DNA of 64,000 bases from WHUA01 sp963711215. GTDB lineage: Bacteria; Pseudomonadota; Alphaproteobacteria; UBA8366. The stretch is from the NCBI GenBank assembly GCA_963711215.1, contig CAVQDH010000005.1, positions 1-64,000 on the forward strand, in the 5' to 3' direction. Each line of letters starts with the position of its first letter. The stretch's first letter is position 1. The position numbers and the translations under genes were made by a program. Below the pieces are notes generated by a model, which worked only from the letters and a program-made list of their open reading frames with translations, ran no database searches and was not told where the DNA came from. Positions 28,192 to 40,207 of this stretch are shown one piece after another.

Positions 28192-29926
28192 ATGGCCCGG
28201 AACAGGAACAAGACGCTGACGCCCGCAAGGGCCGCGACCCCGCAGCAGGCGCAGCGGCTGCAGCGGCACGTGCAGCAGTCCCTGAAGCTCGCCGTCCGCC
28301 ACCACGCCGCAGGGCGGCTGGCCAAGGCCGAGAGCCTCTACAAGCAGGTCCTGCACGCCGATCCCGACAATCCGGATGCCCTTCACCTGCTCGGCGTGGT
28401 CGCGCATCAGGAGGGCGACAACGAGCGCGCCGTCGCGCTCATTTCCCAGGCGCTCGAGCGCAGGCCCAATTTTGCCGACGCGCACAGCAACCTCGGCAAC
28501 GCGCTCCGCGAGCTCGGCCGCCTGGAGCAAGCGTTGGCCAGCTATTACAGCGCGGTCGCGCTGATGCCCGACCTCGCGGAGGCGCACAACAATGTCGGCA
28601 ATGCGTTGAAGGCGCTCGGCCGGCCGGAAGACGCGCTCGGCAGCTATCACATGGCCGTCGCGCTCCGGCCCGACTACGCCGAAGCCTACAACAATTACGG
28701 CGACGCGCTGCAGGAGCTCGGGCGGCTGGAGGAAGCCTTCGGCTGTTACCAGCGGGCGATCGCCCTTCGGCCGGGCTATGCCGAGGCTTACAACAACATG
28801 GGCAGCGCGCTCCGGGAATTGGGGCGCCCGGAGGACGCGATCGAAAGCTATCAGCGGGCGCTCCGGCTCAAGCCGGATGACCCGAGCACGCAGGCCAATC
28901 TCGCCGGCCTTTACATTAGTAAATTGGATGATCCGGGCCTTGCCATTGCGGAAAGCAATAAAGGTCTCGAACTCTTGCGCCGCAGCACCTTCGGCGCGGC
29001 GTGCGATGAAGCCGCCATCGCGGCGCTGATGAAATCGGGGCTCCCGTTCTTTCGCCTGAAGCATGACGTCCAGCAGGCGGACTATCTCGCCGCCAAGGGC
29101 CACGCGGTTGCCGGGCTCGACGGATTCCGGGCGGCCAGCCGCGCATTGCTCGACCGGAACGGGAGCGCGGCGGAGAGCGCCGAAGACACGAGCCCGACAA
29201 TCCATCCGAGCCGTGACGAGGCCGCGGCGATGCTTCCCTATCTGCAGGCGGGCCACGAGATCGATTTGCCGGAGGTCGCCGGCGGCGCTTTGAATTCGGA
29301 AACCGAATGGAAAGAAGTCGAGGCGCGCTATCTCGAAAGCGCGAACGAGATCATCCACATCGACAATTTCCTGTCGCCCGCGGCTTTGGCGGCGCTTCAG
29401 GCGTTCAGCCTGGCCTCGAAAGTCTGGCTCAAGGACTATCCGAACAAATATCTCGGGGCGTTTTCGGACCGGGGCTTCATCAGCCCGCTGCACTTCCAGC
29501 TCGCGCGCGAGCTGCAGGAAAAGATGCCGCGTGTCTTCGGCGGCCATCCGCTCGGCCGGTTCTGGGCGTTCAAATACGACGCGACGCTCGGCAAGGGCAT
29601 CAACGTGCACGCGGACTTCGCGCTGGTGAATCTGAATTTCTGGATCACGCCGGACGAATACAATCTCGACCCGGAGCTCCGGCGGCCTGGTCGTGTACGA
29701 CGTGCCCTCGCCCCGGAACTGGCATTTCAAGGCCTATAACGAGAACAAGGATGCGATCTACCAGTTCCTGAAGGACAACAACGCAGAGTCGGTCAGCGTG
29801 CCACACCGCTGCAACCGGGCCGTCCTGTTCAATTCCGCCTATTTCCACGAGACCGACGAAATCCATTTCGCCGAAGGCTACGAGAGCCGCCGGATCAATA
29901 TCACCTACCTGTTCGGAAAGCGCTGA
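28192..29926 (+). CDS. TPR protein with C-terminal oxygenase-like domain, frameshifted
   Basis: About 577 residues after repair. Residues about 28-265 are tandem tetratricopeptide repeats (six to seven 34-residue units such as AEAYNNYGDALQELGRLEEAFGCY-type blocks). From about 370 the protein resembles a 2-oxoglutarate/Fe(II)-dependent prolyl 4-hydroxylase-like domain: IIHIDNFLSP, then GINVHADFA with the H-x-D pair, NSAYFHETDEIHF with a distal His, and YESRRINITYLF. The frame breaks at about 29676-29680; removing one base gives GGLVVYDVPSPRNWHFK. Such TPR-hydroxylase fusions modify proteins or glycans; the target is unknown. Confidence 0.8.
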
Positions 29927-30090
29927 GGCGGCGGACGCTGCCCAGAGCGCGCCCAGGTGGGCGGCTCCTGTAGCGGCTGTGGCAGGCAGCCAATGGATGG
30001 CGCATATCCTCGGGATCGCAGCTCTCGGCCGGCGCGGATCGCTGACATCGACGGCACCGGCGTCCGCCGTATACAGCGTGAGGCAAGACG

Positions 30091-31005
30091 ATGACTGCGG
30101 ACGTCTCCGCGCAACCGACGCAGCTGCGCGGCATCATGCTGATGATCGCCGGGAACGGGCTGCTCACGGCCAGCGATGCAATATCGAAGTGGCTGACCGC
30201 GGGCTATCCGGTGGGTCAGATCATGTGCATCCGCGCCGCGTTCACCTTGCTGCCGATCCTGCTGTTCGCCTGGCATGCGGGCGGGCTGCAAACGCTCTAT
30301 TTCCGCAATGTCCGCATGCAGGTGATCCGAGCCGTCTGCGCCGTCGCCTCCGGCTTCCTGTTCGTCGCCGGGCTGGTCTACCTGCCGCTCGCCGACTGCA
30401 TCGCCATCGCCTTCTCGGGCCCGCTCTTCGTCACCGCGCTCGCCACGCCGATGCTGGGCGAGAAGGTCGGCTGGCGCCGCTGGAGCGCGGTCTTCGTGGG
30501 CTTCGCCGGCATCCTGATCATGCTGCGCCCGACCGGCAATGCGATCCACTGGGCGGCTATTCTGCCGGTGCTCGCCACGGCGTGCGGCGCCTTCCGCGAC
30601 ATCATCACCCGCAAGGTCCGGGTATCGGCCTCGCCGGTCGCCGTGCTGGCCTTCACCATGGCGGCGATCGCGCTGGCCGGGCTGTGGACGCTGCCCTTCG
30701 GCTGGGCGCCGATCGCCGGGAACGACCTGCTGTTGCTCGTCACCGCCGGCATCCTGGTCGGCACCGCGCAATACCTCGTGATCCACGCCTTCTACGTGGC
30801 CGAGGCCTCGCTCATCATCCCCTTCAAATACCTGTCGCTGATCTGGGCGACGCTGCTCGGCTTCTTCATGTGGGGCGACATTCCCGACCGTTGGATGCTG
30901 ATCGGCGCCGCCCTCGTGGTCGGCAGCGGGCTTTACATCATGCACCGCGAATCGCGGCTGGCGCGGCGTCAGGCGAGCCCTATGCCGATTTCGCCCGCGC
31001 GATAG
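30091..31005 (+). CDS. DMT superfamily (EamA) permease
   Basis: Drug/metabolite transporter of 304 residues with ten predicted membrane segments formed by two EamA repeats (about 14-145 and 155-290). LGEKVGWRRWSAVFVGFAGILIM at the end of repeat 1 is a family hallmark. Members export amino acids, nucleosides or other small metabolites; the substrate cannot be told. Its 3' end overlaps the convergent pyrophosphatase gene by 26 bp. Confidence 0.87.
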   Translation: MTADVSAQPTQLRGIMLMIAGNGLLTASDAISKWLTAGYPVGQIMCIRAAFTLLPILLFAWHAGGLQTLYFRNVRMQVIRAVCAVASGFLFVAGLVYLPLADCIAIAFSGPLFVTALATPMLGEKVGWRRWSAVFVGFAGILIMLRPTGNAIHWAAILPVLATACGAFRDIITRKVRVSASPVAVLAFTMAAIALAGLWTLPFGWAPIAGNDLLLLVTAGILVGTAQYLVIHAFYVAEASLIIPFKYLSLIWATLLGFFMWGDIPDRWMLIGAALVVGSGLYIMHRESRLARRQASPMPISPAR

Positions 31006-31510
31006 CTTCTGCGATCAATTGCCGGGCCGCGCGAGCGTCCATCCAGTCCCCGATCTTGACCCATTTGCCCGGCTCGAGATCCTTGTAATGCTCGAAGAAA
31101 TGCTGGATCTGCTGCAGCGTGATTTCCGGCAGGTCCGAGAAGTTGTGGACGCCTTCGTAGCGCTTGGTGAGATGCGAGGACGGAACCGCGATGATCTTCT
31201 CGTCCTTGCCCGAATCGTCTTCCATCAGCAGCGCGCCGATCGGCCGGACGTTGATCACGCAGCCCGGCACGAGCTGGCGCGTGTTGCAGACGAGGACATC
31301 GATGGGGTCGCCGTCCTCGGACAGGGTATGCGGCACGAAGCCGTAATTCCCCGGATAGGTCATCGGCGTGTGGAGAAACCGGTCCACGACCAGGGTCCCG
31401 GCCTCCTTGTCCAGCTCATATTTGATCGGCTGCCCGCCGACCGACACCTCGATGATGACATTGACGTCCTCAGGCGGATTGTCGCCGATGGCTATGGCTT
31501 CGATGCGCAT
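30980..31510 (-). CDS. ppa: Inorganic pyrophosphatase, family I
   Basis: Soluble family I pyrophosphatase of 176 residues that hydrolyses PPi to phosphate. Active-site features: the metal-binding signature DGDPIDVLV (about residues 66-74), the upstream YPGNYGFVP block and the K/R residues around KYELDKEAG and KWVKIGDW. Length is standard for bacterial enzymes. The start ATG at 31510 has AAGGA upstream. Its first 19 codons are repeated at 33476-33533 fused to an MFS fragment. A hairpin with a U-run lies about 25 nt upstream of the start. Confidence 0.95.
   Translation of the reverse strand: MRIEAIAIGDNPPEDVNVIIEVSVGGQPIKYELDKEAGTLVVDRFLHTPMTYPGNYGFVPHTLSEDGDPIDVLVCNTRQLVPGCVINVRPIGALLMEDDSGKDEKIIAVPSSHLTKRYEGVHNFSDLPEITLQQIQHFFEHYKDLEPGKWVKIGDWMDARAARQLIAEAIARAKSA
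31453..31509. repeat. 57-bp 5' end of ppa, duplicated at 33476-33532
   Basis: This stretch encodes the first 19 codons of ppa. It is present again at 33476-33532 in the same orientation with 55 of 57 bases identical by eye (differences at 31460 and 31472). Identity stops sharply at the ppa start codon on one side and within the codons for VNVI on the other. Confidence 0.85.
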
Positions 31511-31532
31511 TGTAGATTTAGTCCTTCAAGTC

Positions 31533-31554
31533 AAAAATGCTGCTATGCAGCATT
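31533..31554 (-). terminator. Hairpin with U-run just upstream of ppa
   Basis: On the minus strand an 8-bp perfect stem (AATGCTGC / GCAGCATT, loop ATA) is followed directly by TTT and GACTTGAAGGA, only about 25 nt before the ppa start. It has the form of an intrinsic terminator. It may end readthrough from the acyltransferase gene upstream or act as an attenuator in the ppa leader, depending on where the ppa promoter lies. Confidence 0.55.
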
Positions 31555-31715
31555 CGGCGGGATCATAGTCATGTTGCGTCGCGGATTCCCGTATTACTTT
31601 TGGGGTAGGGCCCATCGGTTCGGATATTGACCGGTGCCGCTGAATTCCCGCCAGTAGATGGATATGTTTGGATGGCCCTATCTCGGTTCCAGCCTCTCGA
31701 TTGCCGCCAGGACTC

Positions 31716-31800
31716 ATGCACGACGCCAACACCGCGCACCCACGCAAATGCGTGATCCTGCTGCCAGGGTTCGACGGCACCGGCCGTTTTCGTACATGCA
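31716..31800 (+). pseudogene. Possible remnant of an alpha/beta-hydrolase N-terminus
   Basis: An ATG at 31716 opens a frame with CVILLPGFDGTGRF at about residues 11-24, the oxyanion-hole strand typical of small alpha/beta-hydrolases (LLPG-x-DGTG). After about 28 residues homology-like sequence disappears and the frame runs antiparallel into the acyltransferase gene. I read it as a truncated gene start, low confidence. The rest of the 31511-31842 gap holds the ppa leader hairpin and nothing else I can support. Confidence 0.3.
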
Positions 31801-31842
31801 ATATCGCTCGCCGGGCGGCGTGTCGGGTCGCGGCGCGCTCTT

Positions 31843-32973
31843 TCAGCCACCGGATTGCGGCCCCGCAACAACCGTCCGCGCCGGTTGCCCATCGTACCGC
31901 CAAAAGCGGCCATAGGCGATGAGCGGTCCCTCGACATACACCCACAAGAGCCTGCACAGGGCGACGAGGAGCGCGAAACTCACGGCAGTCGCGACCCAGG
32001 CAGGAAGTCCTGCGAACTTGAGCAGGGTAGTCACGTAGACCCGCCAGCCCTCGTGCAGGATATAGAGCGAGAAACACATTTCCCCGACCCGAACCAGCGG
32101 CGGGAAGGCGAAATGGCTTGCCGGCTCCGCCACGAGCGTGACTGCCATCCAGCCCGCGACCGCGATCGATATCAGCGTGATGTCCAGCCCGGCCGCCTGC
32201 GCCGGCTCGTACCAGCTCGCGGCAAGAAACGCGGCGGCCGCGCATCCGACAGCGATCTTGATCGCGCCGGTGCGGCGGGCAAGCAGGCCCTTCCAATAGG
32301 CGCTTGTCAGAGCCGCCGACAGCAGCAAGCCGATACCGATCGGGTCCGAATGACCAAGCGTAAACGGCCACCAACTCAATCCCGTCGGCACGAAAGAAGC
32401 CAGATACCGAACGCCCATGCTGCCGACGACGAAGCACACTGCCAGCGTAACGACACCGCGACGGCCGAACGCTACCGCGACGAGGGCGCTGACCAGATAG
32501 AACTGCTCCTCTATGGCAAGCGACCAGTAGGGTCCGAATTCTGGAATCGCTTTCGCGCCGAACGTCTGAGCCAGGTTGTTGGCGAAGATGAAATAGGTGA
32601 AGGACGGTATCGCCCCTTCGGGGTAGGCACCGAGCTTGACCCGGGCTGCGAGGAAAATGCATACGACGGCGAAATAGAGAGGAATGATCCGGAAGAAGCG
32701 GCGCACATAGAAAGCGCGGAGTAGGCCCGGCTTCTCGATATTGGTGAGCAGTATGCGGCCGATGAGAAATCCAGAAATAACGAAGAAGATATCGACGCCA
32801 TACGCTGTCTGATTCAGGAGCTGGTAGAGCGGCGGCCAGATATCGCGGATCGCTTCCTGACTAGGCCGAACGATCCAGTGCAAAGCCACCACGGACAAAA
32901 TTGCGACGCCACGCATCCCGTCGAGCGCGCCAAGCCGCCGCGAACCGTCGAACTGAATCCGGTTATACATCAT
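31843..32973 (-). CDS. Acyltransferase 3 (OafA/YrhL-type) membrane protein
   Basis: Integral membrane O-acyltransferase of 376 residues with about ten membrane segments. The N-terminal block LGALDGMRGVAILSVVALHW (residues 14-33) and the family marker YGVDIFFVISGFLIGRIL with the RRFFRIIPLYF segment are diagnostic. Such proteins acetylate or succinylate sugars in lipopolysaccharide, capsule or secondary metabolites. It has no C-terminal SGNH domain and no clear polysaccharide operon around it, so the acceptor is unknown. Confidence 0.88.
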   Translation of the reverse strand: MMYNRIQFDGSRRLGALDGMRGVAILSVVALHWIVRPSQEAIRDIWPPLYQLLNQTAYGVDIFFVISGFLIGRILLTNIEKPGLLRAFYVRRFFRIIPLYFAVVCIFLAARVKLGAYPEGAIPSFTYFIFANNLAQTFGAKAIPEFGPYWSLAIEEQFYLVSALVAVAFGRRGVVTLAVCFVVGSMGVRYLASFVPTGLSWWPFTLGHSDPIGIGLLLSAALTSAYWKGLLARRTGAIKIAVGCAAAAFLAASWYEPAQAAGLDITLISIAVAGWMAVTLVAEPASHFAFPPLVRVGEMCFSLYILHEGWRVYVTTLLKFAGLPAWVATAVSFALLVALCRLLWVYVEGPLIAYGRFWRYDGQPARTVVAGPQSGG

Positions 32974-33117
32974 CGACTTTCCCGGGCGCCGCAGAATATC
33001 GCCCCGGCGCGATAATGACCGGCAAACCTAAAGATCCGGTAAGCGTGAAAAATTCATTATTTCAATGAATTAAAGTAGTTATCCAGCCGCCATGACCGGT
33101 ATTGCGGCGGCGGACGC

Positions 33118-33533
33118 TTACGCTTTCCGCCTTAAATGCAAGGCCCCCGCGGTCAGCATCGCGGCGCCGATCAGGCTGGCGAAGGCACAGCGCCAGGCCG
33201 ACGGGTCGGCGCGGCCGCCGGCGAGGTTGAGCACGATGCCGAAGGCGACCGGTCCCGCCATGCCGCCGACGAAGCCGACCAGCGCGTAGACCGCGAGCGT
33301 TGAGCCCCGGACATGCGGGTCTGCGGCCGTGACGACGCCTGCGGCGAGCGTCGCGGTATCGCCGAATCCGGTCAGGAAGTAGGCGGCGACCAGCACAAGG
33401 ACGAGGACGAACGGCCCGGTGCTGAGCAGCGCGAGCAGGATGACGAGCGCCGAGGTCGCGCGACGGTCGCCGCGGTGATGACGTTGACGTCCTCGGGCGG
33501 ATTGTCGCCGATGGCTATGGCTTCGATGCGCAC
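33118..33533 (-). pseudogene. MFS transporter 3' fragment fused to ppa 5' end
   Basis: The C-terminal third of a major facilitator: LTGFGDTATLAAGVV, VYALVGFVGGMAGPVAFGIVLNLAGG and ASLIGAAMLTAGALHLR closely match the end of the intact MFS protein at 35250-36455. Upstream it joins the duplicated first 19 codons of ppa, beginning with GTG at 33533 preceded by GAGGAG. The junction lies at VNVITAA, where ppa VNVI and the MFS strand V-x-V-x-TAA coincide. A one-base loss near 33460-33470 separates the two frames. Most likely a recombination relic; transport function is lost because the N-terminal half is missing. Confidence 0.7.
33476..33532. repeat. Second copy of the 57-bp ppa 5' end
   Basis: Same orientation as the copy inside ppa (31453-31509), 55 of 57 bases identical, start codon changed from ATG to GTG. 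It forms the head of the chimeric MFS fragment. The distance between copies is 2023 bp. Confidence 0.85.
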
Positions 33534-33803
33534 GCTGTGCCGCTCCTCTTTCGCCTATTCCACCGATGAAATAGTTCGCCGGATGATACCCGGTTTCCAA
33601 TCGCCTTGCCCGACATGCTTCGCGCGCAGGATGGAAACGGCCTAGCCCGGCCGGCTTTCTTTCGCCCGGCACCTATACCGGTCGCCGAATAGAAGCCGAC
33701 ACCTGCGGCGCGGGACGCTCGTGCATTAAGCTCGGCGCATAACATCGGCATTCCACCATCGTTCATAACACCGACACTTCTGTCGTGCCGACGCGGATTC
33801 CCT

Positions 33804-34127
33804 CTAAATCCTTGCGACGATGGCTCGCTTAATCTTACGGATGAATGCCTCATCGCGTTTGTAAAATGTCCATTGCTTGACACGTTTAGTCTTCAGGATA
33901 CCAGCCTGCGTTAAAATCCTCAGATGTTCACTGACGGTTGGCTGGCTGACGCCGAGCATCTCCGCGATCAACACACCGCACACGCCATCCTCGACTAAGT
34001 CACCATCGACCTGCGGCCGGAAGTTTGCCTTCGGGTCCTTCAGAGCATCGAGAATCAGCAGGCGCCTGCCACTCGCAAGCGCCTTGATCGCAACCTCAAC
34101 TGCATCGGGCGAGATATCTATCGTCAT
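33804..34127 (-). CDS. ArsR-family winged-helix regulator
   Basis: DNA-binding protein of 107 residues. The helix-turn-helix reads IAEMLGVSQPTVSEHLRILTQAGIL (about residues 54-78) and the wing KTKRVKQWTFYKRDE follows. The N-terminal GRRLLILDAL is typical of ArsR proteins. No obvious CVC metal motif is present; one Cys occurs in DGVCGVL. It is divergent from the serine/threonine dehydratase gene, and an 18-bp near-perfect palindrome lies between them, so local control of that gene is likely. The ligand is unknown. Confidence 0.87.
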   Translation of the reverse strand: MTIDISPDAVEVAIKALASGRRLLILDALKDPKANFRPQVDGDLVEDGVCGVLIAEMLGVSQPTVSEHLRILTQAGILKTKRVKQWTFYKRDEAFIRKIKRAIVARI

Positions 34128-34139
34128 ATTGCTAATTAG

Positions 34140-34157
34140 CTATATTTCGAATTATAG
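34140..34157. promoter_or_regulatory. 18-bp palindrome, candidate ArsR operator
   Basis: CTATATTTCGAATTATAG is a palindrome at 16 of 18 positions in an AT-rich gap between the divergent ArsR gene (start 34127) and the dehydratase gene (start 34226). Placement 13 bp from the ArsR start and about 70 bp from the dehydratase start fits an operator controlling both promoters. Confidence 0.6.
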
Positions 34158-34225
34158 TCAATGGCGAGATGACACAGGCAACATGGTGAAGTTCATGCTC
34201 TGTTCGTGGAAAAGGGAAACCTAGC

Positions 34226-35176
34226 TTGACGATCGCAGACAAGGCCGTAAACCGCGAGCAAATCGCACGATGCGCGGCCCTTATCCGACCCTATATTCGG
34301 CATACGCCGGTGCTGGAGATCAATGGCGCCGACGTCGAGCTTGGGCAGAACAAGCTTCACCTCAAGCTCGAGCTCTTTCAGCATTCGGGCTCGTTCAAAG
34401 CCCGCGGGGCGTTTGCAAACCTCCTCTCCCGCGCGGTGCCGGAAGCCGGCGTGATAGCAGCTTCGGGCGGCAATCACGGCGCTGCTGTCGCCTATGCCGC
34501 AATGACGCTTGGTGTGCCCGCGAGGATATTTGTGCCCAGCGTATCCTCGCCGGCCAAAGTACAGCGCATCCGGGACTATGGCGCCGATCTGGTGATTGCG
34601 GGCGACAGCTACGCCGACGCGCTGGCCGCCAGCGAGGCTTGGCTACAGCAGTCCGGCGCGATATCCGTGCACGCATTCGATCAGTACGAGACAATGCTTG
34701 GTCAGGGTACGCTCGGCCTGGAGATCGAAGAACAGGCTCCAGACATCGATACATTATTGGTTGCAGTTGGGGGAGGTGGTCTCATTGCCGGTATTGCCGC
34801 GTGGTATGCCGGGCGGGTGCAAGTCATCGGCGTAGAGCCGCATGCTTCACCCACACTGACACGGGCCCTTGAGGCGGGCGCCCCCGTCGATGCTGTAGCC
34901 GGCGGCTTGGCGGCCGATTCGCTTGCACCGCGCCGGATCGGCGAGCAGGTATTTCCAATTATTATAGCACATGTTCAGGACGTCGTGCTCGTCACGGACG
35001 AAGCCATCCGAAAGGCACAGCACGCCCTTTGGCAGACAGCTAGAATCGTCGCCGAGCCGGGCGGCGCCGCGGCTTTCGCTGCCCTCCTATCGGGCGCCTA
35101 CCGCATGCGTAAGGATGAACGCGTCGGCGTCGTCATCAGCGGCGGCAACACGACGGCAGTCGATCTAAATCGATAA
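34226..35176 (+). CDS. PLP-dependent serine/threonine dehydratase-like enzyme
   Basis: Fold type II PLP enzyme of 316 residues. The PLP lysine lies in GSFKARGA (about residue 53), the phosphate-binding loops are SGGNHG (about 77-82) and GGGGL (about 174-178), and the C-terminal SGGNT contains the usual Ser. It lacks an ACT regulatory domain, so it is the short catabolic form; serine racemase and hydroxyaspartate dehydratase are close alternatives. Start is TTG with AAAGGGAA about 10 nt upstream. It is probably regulated by the divergent ArsR protein. Its base composition is lower in GC than its neighbours, hinting at transfer. Confidence 0.85.
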   Translation: MTIADKAVNREQIARCAALIRPYIRHTPVLEINGADVELGQNKLHLKLELFQHSGSFKARGAFANLLSRAVPEAGVIAASGGNHGAAVAYAAMTLGVPARIFVPSVSSPAKVQRIRDYGADLVIAGDSYADALAASEAWLQQSGAISVHAFDQYETMLGQGTLGLEIEEQAPDIDTLLVAVGGGGLIAGIAAWYAGRVQVIGVEPHASPTLTRALEAGAPVDAVAGGLAADSLAPRRIGEQVFPIIIAHVQDVVLVTDEAIRKAQHALWQTARIVAEPGGAAAFAALLSGAYRMRKDERVGVVISGGNTTAVDLNR

Positions 35177-35249
35177 GGAAAGTCTCGATCATCGGATAAC
35201 GTTTGGCGCGATCGCGAAGAACCGTCATTCGATGAGATCGTCACGCAAC

Positions 35250-36455
35250 CTAGTCGCGGGTAGCCGTGCGGAACCGTAGTGCCCCCGCCGAGAGCAGCGC
35301 GGCGAAGATCAGGCTGACGAAGGCCCAGGACCAGGCCGCCGGGCGGCCGCGCCCGCCCGCGAAATCGAGCACGACGCCGAAGACAACCGGGCCGATCATC
35401 CCGGCGACGAAACCGACGAGCGCATAGACGGCCAGCGCCGCGCCGCGATAGGGCCCGTCCGCCGCCTCGACGAGGCCGCTGGCGAGCGTCGCCGTGTCGC
35501 CGAATCCCGCCATCAGATAGAGCCCGACGAGGATCACCACCACGAGGAACGGTCCCGTATTGAGCGCCGCGAGCAGCAGCGCCAGCGCGGTCGTCGCCAC
35601 GGCCGCCGCCGTGACGACCCGGACCCGCCCGAACCGCGCGGAGAGCTCCGCCAGGACGACGCTGGTCGGCATCATCAGCAGCGAGATCGCGCCCGATACG
35701 ATCGCGAAATTCCAGGCGGCGAAGCCCTCGTTGCCGGGCCGGGACGCGCTGAAGCCGAACAGCGCGACGGACCATCCGCGCATCGCGAAGACCTCCCAGA
35801 CATGGCCGAAATAGGCGGCGATGTAGCGCCGCGCCTCGGCATTGCGCAGCACCGCGCGGAGATCCAGGAAGGCGACGCCGCCGGCAGCCGGCCGGCGCTC
35901 GGCCGCCGGGACGACGACGAGGATGAGGAGAAAGGCGATGACCGCCGTCCAGCCGCTGATGGTGAAGACCCATTTCCAGGGCAGGACGGCCTCGATCGCG
36001 CCGGCGCCGAGAAACGACGCCGCGCCGCCGATGCTGAACATCGAGACATAGGTCGCCGATCCGCGCCGCTGCGCGTTGCCTTCGAGCCGGTCCGCGATGA
36101 GCTTGAGCGCCGGAAAGTGAAAGCCGGCGAGGCCGATGCCGGCAATCACGCGGAAGACGATCCCGCTCCACAGCCCATCGGCCCAGAGCGCGAAGCCGAA
36201 GCCGCCGACCGCGGCGAGAATCGTCGCGGCCAACAGCACCCGCCGCGCGTCCACGCGGTCGGTGAGCGGCAGCAGGACAGGCACGCCCAAGGCGTAGCCG
36301 CCGAAATAGATGCCGTTGAGCCAGCCCGCCTGGGCTTCCGAGATCCCCCAGTCGGCGAAGATGCTGGGCAGCACGGCGGCGACCGGCATGAACCCCATCA
36401 TGACCAGCACCAGGGCAACGCACAGCGTGACGATGAGCGTTGCCGGTGCTGTCAC
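35250..36455 (-). CDS. MFS transporter
   Basis: Major facilitator of 401 residues with twelve predicted membrane segments. The loop between segments 2 and 3 reads LPLTDRVDARRVLLAA (family G-x3-D-R-x-G-R-R-like), and ISEAQAGWLNGIYFGGYALGVPVLL is typical of cyanate/nitrate-type subgroups. It starts with GTG 9 bases after the ABC exporter stop, so the two genes form one unit. A 3' fragment of a close paralogue lies at 33118-33533. Substrate unknown. Confidence 0.86.
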   Translation of the reverse strand: MTAPATLIVTLCVALVLVMMGFMPVAAVLPSIFADWGISEAQAGWLNGIYFGGYALGVPVLLPLTDRVDARRVLLAATILAAVGGFGFALWADGLWSGIVFRVIAGIGLAGFHFPALKLIADRLEGNAQRRGSATYVSMFSIGGAASFLGAGAIEAVLPWKWVFTISGWTAVIAFLLILVVVPAAERRPAAGGVAFLDLRAVLRNAEARRYIAAYFGHVWEVFAMRGWSVALFGFSASRPGNEGFAAWNFAIVSGAISLLMMPTSVVLAELSARFGRVRVVTAAAVATTALALLLAALNTGPFLVVVILVGLYLMAGFGDTATLASGLVEAADGPYRGAALAVYALVGFVAGMIGPVVFGVVLDFAGGRGRPAAWSWAFVSLIFAALLSAGALRFRTATRD

Positions 36456-36464
36456 GGCCCGTCG

Positions 36465-40056
<3,592 letters not shown>

Positions 40057-40162
40057 GCGCTCACACCCTGCCGTAACCGATCATATGCCGTAAATCCGTC
40101 TGCTCCATGGGAAATAGTCCAAAAATTTTCGTTGTTCCCTTGTCAAAATCGCATAGGCTCTA

Positions 40163-40174
40163 AACAAATTTGTT
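40163..40174. promoter_or_regulatory. 12-bp perfect palindrome upstream of LysR gene
   Basis: AACAAATTTGTT is a perfect palindrome 33 bp before the LysR start and about 107 bp from the start of the divergent ABC exporter gene. LysR proteins bind interrupted dyads with T-N11-A spacing, so this is a candidate recognition half or an autoregulatory site. Confidence 0.4.
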
Positions 40175-40207
40175 GGCACCTGAAGAGGCCCGAAGAGGAG
40201 CCGGACG

